From Angustibacter sp. Root456 (lineage in GTDB: Bacteria; Actinomycetota; Actinomycetes; Actinomycetales; Angustibacteraceae), in contig NZ_LMER01000003.1 of the NCBI RefSeq assembly GCF_001426435.1, positions 1 to 40,774 of the forward strand: 40,774 nt of DNA. Reading direction: 5' to 3'. A model generated the notes under the pieces. That model made no database searches and was not told the DNA's origin. It saw nothing but the letters and a program-made list of their open reading frames with translations. Below are positions 23,810 to 32,466 of this stretch, in pieces. Each line of letters begins with the position of its first letter. Position 1 is the stretch's first letter. Made by a program: the position numbers and the translations under genes.

Positions 23810-23977
23810 GTGACACTCCGCATGTCGAGGGGTGCATCCCTCGACAAGCGGGTGCAGACCTCGACAAGGGCGCAGTGCGCCGTCCCCGGACGACGGCCCG
23901 CGCTTCTCGAGGGTTCCGCCCACTTCTCGAGGGGTGCAACCCTCGGCAAGCGGAGTGTCGCCCACTTAACGTGATCA
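23794..23977. repeat. 184-bp palindromic element with TGATCACGTT ends
   Basis: The element starts TGATCACGTT (23794-23803) and ends with the exact complement AACGTGATCA (23968-23977). Over about 78 bases the two arms agree at roughly 80 percent by eye, including an exact GACACTCCGC block. Each arm also carries its own small palindrome, for example TCGAGGGGTGCATCCCTCGA at 23825-23844. Direct repeats of a CTCGACAAG/CTTCTCGAGG kind recur four times. The centre (about 23876-23895) is not repeated. It encodes no protein and could fold as a large cruciform or RNA structure. It lies between DUF4233 and ndk. Confidence 0.85.
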
Positions 23978-24079
23978 GCGGGACGACGGCGGCCGGCGGG
24001 GTGGCGGGTGCGGGCGGGGCCAACGCCTGGGTCGGTAGGCTGGCCGCGCCCCCGACGTCCGACCGGAAGGTCCACTCCT

Positions 24080-24514
24080 GTGAGCACGCCCGACCTCGAG
24101 CGCAGCCTCGTCCTCGTCAAGCCGGACGGCGTCCGGCGCGGCCTCACCGGTGAGGTGCTGCGGCGCGTCGAGGCCAAGGGCTACGTCCTGGTGGCCCTCG
24201 ACCTGCGCACTCCCGACCGCGACACGCTCGCCCGCCACTACGCCGAGCACGAGGGCAAGCCGTTCTACGAGCCGCTCGTGGAGTTCATGTCGTCCGGCCC
24301 GGTCGCCGCGGTCGTCATCGAGGGTCAGCGCTGCGTCGAGGGCTTCCGCTCGCTCGCCGGCGCCACCGAGCCCACGGCGGCCGCGCCGGGCACGATCCGC
24401 GGCGACCTCGGTCGTGACTGGGGGAGCGCCGTGCAGCAGAACATCGTGCACGGGTCGGACTCTCCTGAGTCGGCCGAGCGCGAGATCGCGATCTGGTTCC
24501 CGCACCTGGGCTGA
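24080..24514 (+). CDS. ndk: Nucleoside diphosphate kinase
   Basis: This 144-residue enzyme transfers the gamma-phosphate from ATP to NDPs through a phosphohistidine. The active histidine is H124 in QNIVHGSDS. The N-terminal SLVLVKPDGVRRGL strand and GLTGEVLRR helix are typical. GTG 24080 has GGAAGG nine bases upstream. A longer in-frame start at 24008 would add a stretch unlike the family. It lies 100 bases downstream of the palindromic element, which separates it from the folC operon, so it likely uses its own promoter. Confidence 0.95.
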   Translation: MSTPDLERSLVLVKPDGVRRGLTGEVLRRVEAKGYVLVALDLRTPDRDTLARHYAEHEGKPFYEPLVEFMSSGPVAAVVIEGQRCVEGFRSLAGATEPTAAAPGTIRGDLGRDWGSAVQQNIVHGSDSPESAEREIAIWFPHLG

Positions 24515-24554
24515 GCCCCCCGCGCGCCCCGGCCGAGACGCCGCTCGGGCCGCG

Positions 24555-24560
24555 TACGAT
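24555..24560 (+). promoter_or_regulatory. mreB: Probable -10 box of the mre operon
   Basis: TACGAT at 24555-24560 lies in the 99-base gap between ndk and mreB and fits the TAnnnT actinobacterial -10 pattern. The -35 region is not convincing. The 5' leader would be about 45 bases. Confidence 0.4.
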
Positions 24561-24613
24561 GGCGTCCGAAATCTCCCTTCGCTCGCGACCCGGAAGCCGT
24601 GGTACCCCCCCTC

Positions 24614-25642
24614 ATGAGCAGCCTGTCTTTCATCGGCCGAGACATGGCCGTCGACCTCGGCACCGCCAACACCCTCGTGTACGTGCGCGGTCGCGGTGTG
24701 GTGCTCGACGAGCCGAGCGTCGTCGCCATCGACGAGCACACCGGACGCCTCGTGGCGGTGGGCGCCGAGGCCAAGCGCATGATCGGTCGCACCCCGGGCT
24801 ACGTGCGCGCGATCCGGCCCCTCAAGGACGGCGTGATCAGCGACGCCGACACCACCGAGCGCATGCTGCGCTACTTCATCCACAAGGTGCACAAGCGCTC
24901 GCGCTTCGCTCGCCCGCGCATCGTCATCTGCGTGCCGAGCGGGATCACCGGCGTCGAGCGGCGGGCCGTCGAGGACGCCGCCAGCCATGCGGGCGCCCGG
25001 CGGGTCTACATCATCGAGGAGCCGATGGCCGCGGCGATCGGCGCGGGCCTGCCCATCGAGGAGCCCACCGGCAACATGGTCGTCGACATCGGTGGCGGCA
25101 CCACCGAGGTCGCGGTGATCAGCCTCGGCGGCATCGTCACCGCCCAGTCGATCCGCGTCGCCGGCGACGAGCTCGACAACGCGATCATCCAGTACGTGAA
25201 GAAGGAGTACTCGCTCATGCTCGGCGAGCGCTCCGCCGAGGAGATCAAGATGAGCATCGGCTCGGCGTTCCCGCTGAGCGACGAGCCCACGGCCGAGATC
25301 CGCGGCCGCGACCTGGTGAGCGGCCTGCCCAAGACCATCACGGTGGGCGCCGAGGAGATCCGCAAGGCCATCGAGGAGCCGGTCAACGCGATCGTCGACG
25401 CCGTGAAGTCCACGCTCGACAAGTGCCCGCCGGAGCTGTCGGGCGACATCATGGACCGCGGCATCGTGCTCACCGGTGGTGGCGCCGCGCTGCGTGGGCT
25501 CGACGAGCGCCTGCGGCACGAGACCGGCATGCCGATCCACGTGGCCGACGAGCCGCTGATGTCGGTGGCCCTGGGCTCTGGCCGCTGCGTCGAGGACTTC
25601 GACGCGCTGCAGCGGGTGCTCGTGCCCGAACGGCGCCTGTGA
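24614..25642 (+). CDS. mreB: Rod shape-determining protein MreB (bacterial actin)
   Basis: The product (342 residues from ATG 24614) is an actin-fold ATPase that positions wall synthesis. Phosphate-1 ([13 protein letters not shown], about 11-23), phosphate-2 ([15 protein letters not shown], near 157) and the adenosine loop ([15 protein letters not shown], near 287) are all present. The start [12 protein letters not shown] is the one usual in the family. A GTG at 24599 would add five residues and cannot be excluded. It is the first gene of mreB-mreC-mreD-mrdA-rodA, and its presence suggests lateral-wall elongation or at least a rod stage in the host. Confidence 0.96.
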   Translation: MSSLSFIGRDMAVDLGTANTLVYVRGRGVVLDEPSVVAIDEHTGRLVAVGAEAKRMIGRTPGYVRAIRPLKDGVISDADTTERMLRYFIHKVHKRSRFARPRIVICVPSGITGVERRAVEDAASHAGARRVYIIEEPMAAAIGAGLPIEEPTGNMVVDIGGGTTEVAVISLGGIVTAQSIRVAGDELDNAIIQYVKKEYSLMLGERSAEEIKMSIGSAFPLSDEPTAEIRGRDLVSGLPKTITVGAEEIRKAIEEPVNAIVDAVKSTLDKCPPELSGDIMDRGIVLTGGGAALRGLDERLRHETGMPIHVADEPLMSVALGSGRCVEDFDALQRVLVPERRL

Positions 25643-25646
25643 CCGC

Positions 25647-26537
25647 ATGGTGCGCAGGTCGCCTCGCCGGTCCCGCACCGTCCTCGCCCCGCTGGTCGTG
25701 CTGACGGCCTGCCTGATCCTGCTCGACCTCGCTGCCGGGCCCGGCGGCTCCACCGACCGCCTGCGTGGCGCCGCGGCCGCCGTCCTCGGCCCGGCCGAGC
25801 GCCTGGCGTCCGGCACCTGGCGTGCGCTGTCGGACGCCGGGCAGGGCCTCACCGGCAGCACCCGACGCCAGCTCGACGAGCTGCGCCGCGAGAACGACGC
25901 GCTGCGCCTGGCTGCCCGCGCCTCCGACGACGACCGGCGCCGGGCCGGTGAGCTGGACGCGCTGCTGCACACCGCCGGGCTCGGTGGCTACCGCATCGTG
26001 CCCGCGCGTGTCGTGGCGCTGGCACCCCAGCAGGCCGCGCGTCAGGAGGTGACGCTCGACGCCGGGTCGCGCGACGGCATCCGGCGGGAGATGACGGTGC
26101 TGAGCGGTGACGGGCTGGTCGGGCGCATCGTGCGCGTCGCGCCGACGACGTGCGACGTCCTGCTCCTCACCGACCCGACGTTCTCGGTGGGGGTGCGGGT
26201 GGAGTCGACCGGCCTGGTCGGCGTGGCCACCGGAGCGGGGAGCAGCCCCATGCGGTTGCGGCTGCTCGACGCCCAGACCACCGTCGAGCCCGGCGCGCGG
26301 CTGGTGACGCTCGGCAGCGTCGGGGGCTCGCCGTTCGTCCCGGGCGTGCCGGTGGGCGAGGTGCAGTCGGTGCGGACGTCGCCCGGCACGCTGTCGCGCA
26401 GCGGCCGGGTGCGACCGTACGTCGAGCCGGCCACCACCGACCTCGTAGGCATCGTCGTGCAGCCGCCGCGCACCGACCCCCGCGATGCGGTGCTGCCGCC
26501 GCGGCCCCAGCCGTCGTCGTCGAAGGGCTCGTCGTGA
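25647..26537 (+). CDS. mreC: Rod shape-determining protein MreC
   Basis: The 296-residue protein is anchored by one N-terminal helix (about 12-30). A helical coiled-coil stretch rich in Arg/Glu (about 70-105) follows, and then the extracytoplasmic beta domain with GSRDGIRREMTVLSGDGLVGRI. MreC links MreB, MreD and PBP2 and activates the elongation machinery. It starts at ATG 25647, four bases after mreB. The tail (about 275-296) is Pro/Ser-rich. Its stop overlaps the mreD start (GTGA, 26534-26537). Confidence 0.94.
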   Translation: MVRRSPRRSRTVLAPLVVLTACLILLDLAAGPGGSTDRLRGAAAAVLGPAERLASGTWRALSDAGQGLTGSTRRQLDELRRENDALRLAARASDDDRRRAGELDALLHTAGLGGYRIVPARVVALAPQQAARQEVTLDAGSRDGIRREMTVLSGDGLVGRIVRVAPTTCDVLLLTDPTFSVGVRVESTGLVGVATGAGSSPMRLRLLDAQTTVEPGARLVTLGSVGGSPFVPGVPVGEVQSVRTSPGTLSRSGRVRPYVEPATTDLVGIVVQPPRTDPRDAVLPPRPQPSSSKGSS

Positions 26538-27046
26538 GCTCGGCGCGCGTGGTGCTGGCGGCCGGTCTGGTGGTGCTGGCGCGGCTGGTCGACGTCACGG
26601 TGCTCGCTCGCACGCACTGGCCGCTGGCGACGCCCGACCTCACGCTGCTCGTGGTCGTGGCCCTCGCCCTGCTCGGTGGCAGCCGATCGGGTGCCACCGT
26701 CGGCCTGTCGGCGGGGCTGGTCGCCGACCTCACCCCGCCCGGCGCGGGCCTGCTCGGCCTCACCGCGGTGGCCTACGGACTGGCTGGCCTGGTCGCCGGC
26801 CGCTACCACCGCCCCGGTGAGCGCTCGCTGGTGCTGCTGCTCGTGGCCGCGGGGGCCGCGGCTGCGACGTCGTCCGTCGTCAAGGCGCTGGCCGAGCTGG
26901 CCGGCGGCGACTCGCTCGCTCGCGCGCTCGAGACGGTCGTCGGAGGTGTCGGCTACGCCGTCGTGGCCTCGCTGCTCGTCGTGCCGCTCGTGATGGTGCT
27001 CGATCGGTGGGTCGAGGGCGAGCCGGCGGAGGTGGCACGGCTGTGA
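26534..27046 (+). CDS. mreD: Rod shape-determining protein MreD
   Basis: This small integral membrane protein (170 residues from GTG 26534) has about five hydrophobic helices and is typical of MreD in size and in position between mreC and PBP2. The segment PDLTLLVVVALALLGG and the later GLVADLTPPGAGLLGL are family-like. The start is set by the four-base overlap with mreC. Its stop again overlaps the next start (GTGA, 27043-27046), so mreC, mreD and mrdA are translated in a coupled series. Confidence 0.9.
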   Translation: MSSARVVLAAGLVVLARLVDVTVLARTHWPLATPDLTLLVVVALALLGGSRSGATVGLSAGLVADLTPPGAGLLGLTAVAYGLAGLVAGRYHRPGERSLVLLLVAAGAAAATSSVVKALAELAGGDSLARALETVVGGVGYAVVASLLVVPLVMVLDRWVEGEPAEVARL

Positions 27047-29211
27047 AGAGCAACGTGCGACTGCTGGCTGTCGCGGTGTTCGTGCTGTCGCTCATGGTGA
27101 CGCTCGTCGCGCGGTTGTTCACGGTGCAGGTCGTGGGCGCCGACGGCTACCGCGCCGCGGCGGCCACCAACCGCGAGCGCGAGATCATCACGCCCGCCGT
27201 GCGCGGCCTGGTGCTCGACGACCGCGGCCGGCCCCTCATCTCCAACCGCTCGGCGCTCGTGGTGTCGGTGAGCCGCACCGAGCTGCTCAACAGCGACGAC
27301 GAGGGGCGCGCGCTGCTGCACCGGCTCGCCGACGTGCTCGGGCTGCCGTTCGAGACCGTGTGGGGGCGCACGCAGCTGTGCGGCACCCCCGGGGCGCCGA
27401 AGGCACCGGTGTGCTTCAACGGCGCGCCGTACCAGCCGGTGCCGGTTGCCGAGGACGTCCCCGCGCGCGTCGCGCTGCAGATCATGGAGCGCAGCGAGGA
27501 CTTCCCGGGGGTGAGCGCCGAGCTGCAGGCGGTGCGCACCATCCCGGAGCCGTTCGGTGTGCAGGCTGCGCACCTGCTCGGCTACCTCGGACCGGTGACC
27601 GACGAGGAGCTCAAGGCCAGCTCGCAGGCGGCTCGCGACGGGCGCACCGAGCTGCAACGCACCGACCGGGTCGGTCGAGCCGGGCTCGAGGCGCAGTACG
27701 ACACCGCGCTGCGCGGGACGCCAGGGGTCACCACCGTGGGCGTCGACATCCGCGGCCGCGTGACGGGCACGCTCTCGCAGGTCGACCCGGACGCCGGCAA
27801 CCACCTCGTCACGAGCATCGACGCCAAGGTGCAGGCGGCCACCGAACGCGCGCTGCGCGACGGCATCCGGGCCGCCCGCACGCGCCAGGACCCCGGTGGT
27901 CGCGGGCGGCTGAAGGCCGACTCCGGCGCCGCCGTCGTCATGGACGTGCGCACCGGGCAGATCGTCGCGATGGCCTCGTGGCCGTCGTACGACCCGCGCG
28001 TGTGGCTCGGCGGCATCACCGACCGCGAGCTCGCGCGCCTGTCGGACGAGAAGGCCGGGACCCCGCTGGTGTCGCGCGCGACGCAGGGGCTGTTCCCGCC
28101 GGCGTCGACGTTCAAGGTGGTGTCGCTGCCGGCGGCGGTGCAGCACGGCTTCGACCTGCACGGCACCTACGACTGCGGCAGCTCCTACCAGGTCGGCAAC
28201 CGGGCCTTCCACAACTACGAGTCGGAGGCGTACGGGCGGATCGACCTGCACAAGGCGATCGTCGTGTCGTGCGACACGATCTTCTACCAGTTCGCCTACA
28301 AGACGTGGCTGCGGCTCGGTGGGTCGAAGGCGAAGAGCGACGCGCGCGACCCGTTCGTGAACATGGCGACGGCCTTCGGCCTCGGCAAGCCGACGGGCAT
28401 CGACCTTCCCGGCGATTCCGCGGGGCGCATCCCCGACCGCGCGTGGAAGCAGTCGTACTGGGAGTCGACCAAGGACTACTACTGCGGCAAGGCCCGCACG
28501 GGCTTCCCGGAGGTGGCCGGCAAGGATCCCAGCCGGGCGCGCTTCCTCACCCAGCTGGCCAAGGAGAACTGCGCCGACGGCAACGTCTTCCGCGCTGGCG
28601 ACGAGGCGAACTTCTCGATCGGGCAGGGCGACGTCAGCGTGACGCCGCTGCAGATGGTGCGCGTCTACGCCGCGATCGCCAACGGCGGCACCCTCTGGAC
28701 GCCGCACGTCGGCAAGGCGGTCGTCTCGCCGTCCGGCAAGGTCGTGCAGCGCATCGCCCCGCACGCGGCGGCGAAGGTGCCGGTGCGGCCGGACGTCCTG
28801 AAGTTCCTGCGCAGCGCGCTGCGCGGTGTCGTGACGTCGGGCACCGGCCGGGGCGCGTTCGCCGGCTTCCCGGTCGCCGTCGCGGGCAAGACGGGCACCG
28901 GTGAGGTCTACGGCAAGCAGGCGACGGCGTGGTTCTCGTCGTTCGCCCCGGCGGACCACCCGCAGTACGCGGTGTCGGTGGTGGTGAGCCAGGGCGGCAC
29001 GGGCGCCTCGACGGCGGCGCCGATCGTGCGCGCCATCTACGCCGCCATCTACGGCGTACGCGGGTCGAAGATCGTGCCGTCAGCCGCGGCCCTGCCGGGC
29101 GGGCGGCCTCCCGCGTCGCTGCCCCGCATCCGGCCCGACGGCACGATCGTGACGCCCGAGGGCGTCGTGCCGGCCACCGAGGGCCTGCCCGACCCGCGGG
29201 GACGTCGGTGA
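27043..29211 (+). CDS. mrdA: Penicillin-binding protein 2 (elongation transpeptidase)
   Basis: This class B PBP of 722 residues cross-links peptidoglycan with RodA. It has an N-terminal membrane anchor (about 5-25), a dimerisation/pedestal domain (about 50-270) and a transpeptidase domain. The active-site motifs are S355-x-x-K358 (ASTFK), S409-C-D (SCD, the usual variant of SxN here) and K616-T-G. The pedestal contains an unusual Cys pair (QLCGTPG...PVCFNG, about 112 and 124). It starts at GTG 27043 with GGAGG upstream, and its stop overlaps the rodA start. Confidence 0.95.
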   Translation: MKSNVRLLAVAVFVLSLMVTLVARLFTVQVVGADGYRAAAATNREREIITPAVRGLVLDDRGRPLISNRSALVVSVSRTELLNSDDEGRALLHRLADVLGLPFETVWGRTQLCGTPGAPKAPVCFNGAPYQPVPVAEDVPARVALQIMERSEDFPGVSAELQAVRTIPEPFGVQAAHLLGYLGPVTDEELKASSQAARDGRTELQRTDRVGRAGLEAQYDTALRGTPGVTTVGVDIRGRVTGTLSQVDPDAGNHLVTSIDAKVQAATERALRDGIRAARTRQDPGGRGRLKADSGAAVVMDVRTGQIVAMASWPSYDPRVWLGGITDRELARLSDEKAGTPLVSRATQGLFPPASTFKVVSLPAAVQHGFDLHGTYDCGSSYQVGNRAFHNYESEAYGRIDLHKAIVVSCDTIFYQFAYKTWLRLGGSKAKSDARDPFVNMATAFGLGKPTGIDLPGDSAGRIPDRAWKQSYWESTKDYYCGKARTGFPEVAGKDPSRARFLTQLAKENCADGNVFRAGDEANFSIGQGDVSVTPLQMVRVYAAIANGGTLWTPHVGKAVVSPSGKVVQRIAPHAAAKVPVRPDVLKFLRSALRGVVTSGTGRGAFAGFPVAVAGKTGTGEVYGKQATAWFSSFAPADHPQYAVSVVVSQGGTGASTAAPIVRAIYAAIYGVRGSKIVPSAAALPGGRPPASLPRIRPDGTIVTPEGVVPATEGLPDPRGRR

Positions 29212-30362
29212 GCGCCTTCGGCCTGCGCGACGCGCGCACCCGGCGCGCGCGCGAGCACGGGAGCGTGTGGGTGCGTCTTGACTGGGGCCTGCTCGTCGCC
29301 GCGCTCGGGTTGTCGCTGATCGGCGCGCTGCTGGTGTGGTCTGCGACGCGGCGCGGGTCCGGCGACGCCGTGCTGGTCAAGCACCTGGTGAACCTCGCGC
29401 TCGGGCTGGTGCTCGGCGGCGCCGTCGCCCTCGTCGACTACCGCGGACTGCGGGCGTACTCGCCGGTGCTGTACGTCGCCTCGATCGCCGGCCTGGTCGC
29501 CGTGCTGACGCCGCTCGGCTCCACGATCAACGGCTCGCACTCGTGGATCGTGCTGCCGGCTGGCTTCTCGGTGCAGCCGTCGGAGTTCGCGAAGGTCGCG
29601 CTCGTCGTGGCGCTGCCGCTGCTGCTCGCGGAGAAGCGCGACGCCGACGACACTCCCCGGCACGTCGACGTCGCGCTCGCGCTGGTGGTCGCGGCGGTGC
29701 CGATGGCGCTGGTGCTGCTGCAGCCCGACCTGGGCTCGGTGCTGGTGCTGGCGGCGCTGCTGGTCGGGGTCGTGGCGTCGTCCGGTGCGCCAGCGCGGTG
29801 GGTGGTGGGCCTCGTGCTCGTGGGTGCGGTGGGCGTGGGCGTGGCCCTCACGACCGACGTGCTCGACACCTACCAGAAGGACCGGCTGACGGCCTTCGCC
29901 GACCCCACGGTCGACCCGCGCGGCATCGGCTACCAGACCCGGCAGGTGCGCATCGCGATCGGCAGCGGTGGCGTCGAGGGGCAGGGGCTGTTCCAGGGCG
30001 CGCAGACCCAGGGCGGCTTCGTGCCCTACCAGCAGACCGACTTCGTCTTCTCCGTGGCCGGCGAGGAGCTGGGCTTCATCGGTGCCGGCGGGATCCTGCT
30101 GCTGCAGGGGTTCGTGCTCTTCCGCGGGTTGCTCGTCGCCTACCGCGCCGAGGAGCTCTTCGGGCGGCTGGTGGCGGTGGGGGTGGTGTGCTGGTTCACC
30201 TTCCAGGTGTTCGAGAACGTCGGCATGAACCTCGGGATCATGCCGGTGACCGGGCTGCCGCTGCCCTTCGTGTCGTACGGCGGGTCGTCGATGTTCGCGT
30301 CCTGGCTCGCGATCGGGCTGCTGCAGAACGTGCGTCTCGGCATGTCCGCTCGCTCCGCCTGA
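29208..30362 (+). CDS. rodA: RodA peptidoglycan glycosyltransferase (SEDS family)
   Basis: This multi-pass SEDS protein (384 residues from GTG 29208, about ten membrane helices) polymerises glycan strands with PBP2. Family blocks are clear: NGSHSWIVL, QPSEFAKVALV, LLQPDLGSVLVL, a large loop with QTRQVRIAIGSGG and YQQTDFVFSVAGEELGF, and a final LPFVSYGGSSM. The catalytic Asp lies in the loop region around residues 240-265. It closes the mre operon. It follows mrdA with a GTGA overlap. Confidence 0.95.
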   Translation: MSAFGLRDARTRRAREHGSVWVRLDWGLLVAALGLSLIGALLVWSATRRGSGDAVLVKHLVNLALGLVLGGAVALVDYRGLRAYSPVLYVASIAGLVAVLTPLGSTINGSHSWIVLPAGFSVQPSEFAKVALVVALPLLLAEKRDADDTPRHVDVALALVVAAVPMALVLLQPDLGSVLVLAALLVGVVASSGAPARWVVGLVLVGAVGVGVALTTDVLDTYQKDRLTAFADPTVDPRGIGYQTRQVRIAIGSGGVEGQGLFQGAQTQGGFVPYQQTDFVFSVAGEELGFIGAGGILLLQGFVLFRGLLVAYRAEELFGRLVAVGVVCWFTFQVFENVGMNLGIMPVTGLPLPFVSYGGSSMFASWLAIGLLQNVRLGMSARSA

Positions 30363-30562
30363 CCCTCACCGCCGGGCCGGGTGCGGGCCCGGGACGCTCG
30401 GTAGGGCACAATGGTGTCGGCAGGTGCGGACGTCGTCCGCCCTGCGGTCGAGTGCAGCGCCCGTCCCGTCTCGGGACGACGCCAGGTCTGCCGCGAGTGA
30501 TCGCGGGGTTGCCCATGCATCAGCGGCCACCCACGCATCGCTTGTCGAGAGGCTGTCTTCCC
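30363..30562 (+). promoter_or_regulatory. Leader region before the DEAD-box gene
   Basis: A GC-rich inverted repeat (GGGCC near 30375 with GGCCC near 30388) could end the mre transcript. A TAGGGCACAAT segment at 30402-30412 may hold the -10 box of the helicase gene. The resulting leader of roughly 145 bases is long, which is common for RNA helicase genes under cold or growth control. No other gene is seen here. Confidence 0.3.
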
Positions 30563-31972
30563 TTGTCCCAGAACGCTTCGTCCCCTGCTGCCACCACGTC
30601 GTTCGCCGACCTGGGTGTGCGGCCCGAGCTCGTCCGCTCGCTCGCCGAGCGCGGCATCACCGCTCCCTTCCCCATCCAGGCCGCCACGCTGCCGGACTCG
30701 CTCGCGGGCCGCGACGTGCTGGGCCGCGGGCGCACCGGCAGCGGCAAGACCGTCGCCTTCGCCCTGCCCACCGTGACGGCGCTGGCCGCGAGCGGTCGCG
30801 CGCGCCGTCCCGGACGCCCCCGTGCCCTCGTGCTGCTGCCCACGCGCGAGCTCGCCAACCAGGTCGCCGAGACCCTGACGCCGCTCGCGAAGGTGCTGGG
30901 GCTCAAGGTCACCACGGTCTTCGGTGGCGTCAGCCAGAACCCCCAGGTGACCGCGCTGCGTGGCGGTGTCGACGTCCTCGTGGCGTGCCCCGGCCGGCTC
31001 GAGGACCTCATCGGCCAGGGTCACGTGCACCTCGACGCCGTCGAGGTCACGGTGCTCGACGAGGCCGACCACATGGCCGACCTCGGCTTCCTGCCCGGCG
31101 TCAAGCGGCTGCTCGACAAGACGCCGAAGGGCACGCAGCGCCTGCTGTTCTCGGCGACGCTCGACAACGGCATCGACGTGATCGTCAAGCGCTACCTCAG
31201 CAACCCGGTGACGCACTCGGTCGAGCCGCAGAAGGCCGACACGGCGACCATGGAGCACCACGTGCTCGCCGTCGACAAGGCGCACAAGCCCGAGGTCGTG
31301 CGCTCGCTCGCCGGTGGGCAGGGCCGCAGCCTGCTGTTCATGCGTACCAAGCACACGGCGAAGAAGCTGGCCAAGCAGCTCACGGCGGCGGGCATCCCCG
31401 CGGTCGACCTGCACGGCAACCTCTCGCAGAACGCCCGCGAGCGGAACCTCGCCGCGTTCGGTGACGGCAGCGTCAAGGTGCTGGTGGCCACTGACATCGC
31501 GGCGCGCGGAATCCACGTCGACGACGTCAACCTCGTGGTGCACGTGGACCCGCCCGCGGAGCACAAGGCGTACACCCACCGGTCGGGACGGACGGCCCGC
31601 GCAGGCGCCAAGGGCGTCGTCGTCACGCTCATGACGCCGGACCAGCACGGCGACGTCCGCACCCTCACGCGGCAGGCCGGCATCAAGCCGCAGCAGGCGG
31701 TCGTGACGCCCGGGGACGCGCTGCTGTCCGAGCTCGCGGGGCCGCCGGCGCCGTACGTCGAGCCGCAGGCCGCCCAGCCGGTGACCCAGCCGGCCCGCGC
31801 CAAGCAGCCGCCGCGTCAGCGGCAGTCGGGACAGCCGGGACAGTCGGGGCAGGCGCGTCAGTCGGGTCAGTCGGGTCAGGCGGGTCAGCCGCGGCAGGGC
31901 GGCCAGGCAGGCCAGGCGCGGCCGGCCGGCTCGGGCCAGGGACGCCGGCGCCGTCGTCCGGCCGCTCGCTGA
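30563..31972 (+). CDS. DEAD-box RNA helicase (RhlE-like) with Gly/Gln-rich tail
   Basis: The product (469 residues from TTG 30563) has the Q motif (PFPIQAATLPD), motif I (GRTGSGKT), motif II (LDEADHMAD), motif III (SAT), and the C-terminal helicase domain with TDIAARGIHVDD and HRSGRTARAG. It unwinds or remodels structured RNA, possibly in ribosome assembly or in decay with RNase E. The tail from about residue 425 is built of SGQ/GQA-type repeats ending in a basic GRRRRRPAAR, a likely RNA-binding region. The start is uncertain: TTG has GAGAGG eleven bases upstream, and ATG 30515 in frame would add 16 residues. Confidence 0.92.
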   Translation: MSQNASSPAATTSFADLGVRPELVRSLAERGITAPFPIQAATLPDSLAGRDVLGRGRTGSGKTVAFALPTVTALAASGRARRPGRPRALVLLPTRELANQVAETLTPLAKVLGLKVTTVFGGVSQNPQVTALRGGVDVLVACPGRLEDLIGQGHVHLDAVEVTVLDEADHMADLGFLPGVKRLLDKTPKGTQRLLFSATLDNGIDVIVKRYLSNPVTHSVEPQKADTATMEHHVLAVDKAHKPEVVRSLAGGQGRSLLFMRTKHTAKKLAKQLTAAGIPAVDLHGNLSQNARERNLAAFGDGSVKVLVATDIAARGIHVDDVNLVVHVDPPAEHKAYTHRSGRTARAGAKGVVVTLMTPDQHGDVRTLTRQAGIKPQQAVVTPGDALLSELAGPPAPYVEPQAAQPVTQPARAKQPPRQRQSGQPGQSGQARQSGQSGQAGQPRQGGQAGQARPAGSGQGRRRRRPAAR

Positions 31973-31987
31973 CGGCCGAGGGACACC

Positions 31988-32003
31988 AGGGCCGTTCGGC
32001 CCT
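31988..32003 (+). terminator. Hairpin after the helicase gene
   Basis: A perfect 6-bp stem AGGGCC/GGCCCT with a GTTC tetraloop stands 15 bases after the stop, followed by TCCC. A modest terminator candidate. Confidence 0.45.
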
Positions 32004-32038
32004 TCCCGGTCGCCCGGCAGCGGGCTCAGCGTGAGGGC

Positions 32039-32413
32039 ATGAGCACTCGAGCCCGTACCCGAAGCGAAGCCGCCGAGCAGGCCTGGGCCGCGCTGCCGCA
32101 CGGTGGCCGCGACGCCGTCCGGCTGCAGGTGCAGTGCGCGCGCAGCCACCACGTCGCCACCGTCTACGACACCGGCGCGGGGCTGGTCTACGCCGCGCCG
32201 GTGCGCGACGTCTCGCACGGTGCACGCGACCTGCCCGACGAGCCGAAGGGCGACCAGCATCCGCACCGCTGGTACGACTGGCTGGCCGACGCACCCGGCG
32301 CTGCCGCTGACGACGCGCTGCCCGCCTGGTGCGACTGCGGGCCGCGCACCCTGTCTCGGCGCGCGGTGCGGCACTGGCTGGACGCCGGCGAGCACCGCGT
32401 CGTCGTCGACTGA
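32039..32413 (+). CDS. Hypothetical actinobacterial protein, 124 aa
   Basis: Not recognised. The product is soluble, with many His and Cys residues: QCARSHHVA (about 33-41), HPHRWYDWL (about 74-82) and WCDCGPRTLSRRAVRHWL (about 97-114). The CxC and adjacent histidines could form a metal site. The segment DTGAGLVYAAPVRD is strand-like. ATG 32039 has only a very close GAGGG before it, so initiation may be weak. It is co-oriented with the helicase but separated from it by a hairpin, and it is convergent with the acyltransferase. Function unknown. Confidence 0.65.
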   Translation: MSTRARTRSEAAEQAWAALPHGGRDAVRLQVQCARSHHVATVYDTGAGLVYAAPVRDVSHGARDLPDEPKGDQHPHRWYDWLADAPGAAADDALPAWCDCGPRTLSRRAVRHWLDAGEHRVVVD

Positions 32414-32424
32414 CCGAGTCGCGG

Positions 32425-32466
32425 CAGGATCAGGTCGGCGGGATCAGGTCGGCGGGATCAGGGGGC
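32425..32466. repeat. 14-bp tandem repeat, three units
   Basis: The units CAGGATCAGGTCGG (32425-32438) and CGGGATCAGGTCGG (32439-32452) are followed by a third, diverged copy at 32453-32466. The array lies in the gap between two convergent genes, and the stop codon of the acyltransferase (32458-32460) falls in the last unit. Confidence 0.7.

Noticed and set aside
23825-23965. Palindrome at 23.8 kb as an ordinary rho-independent terminator
   Set aside because: The structure is far larger than a terminator, has nested palindromes and exact 10-bp ends, though one of its hairpins may still stop transcription.
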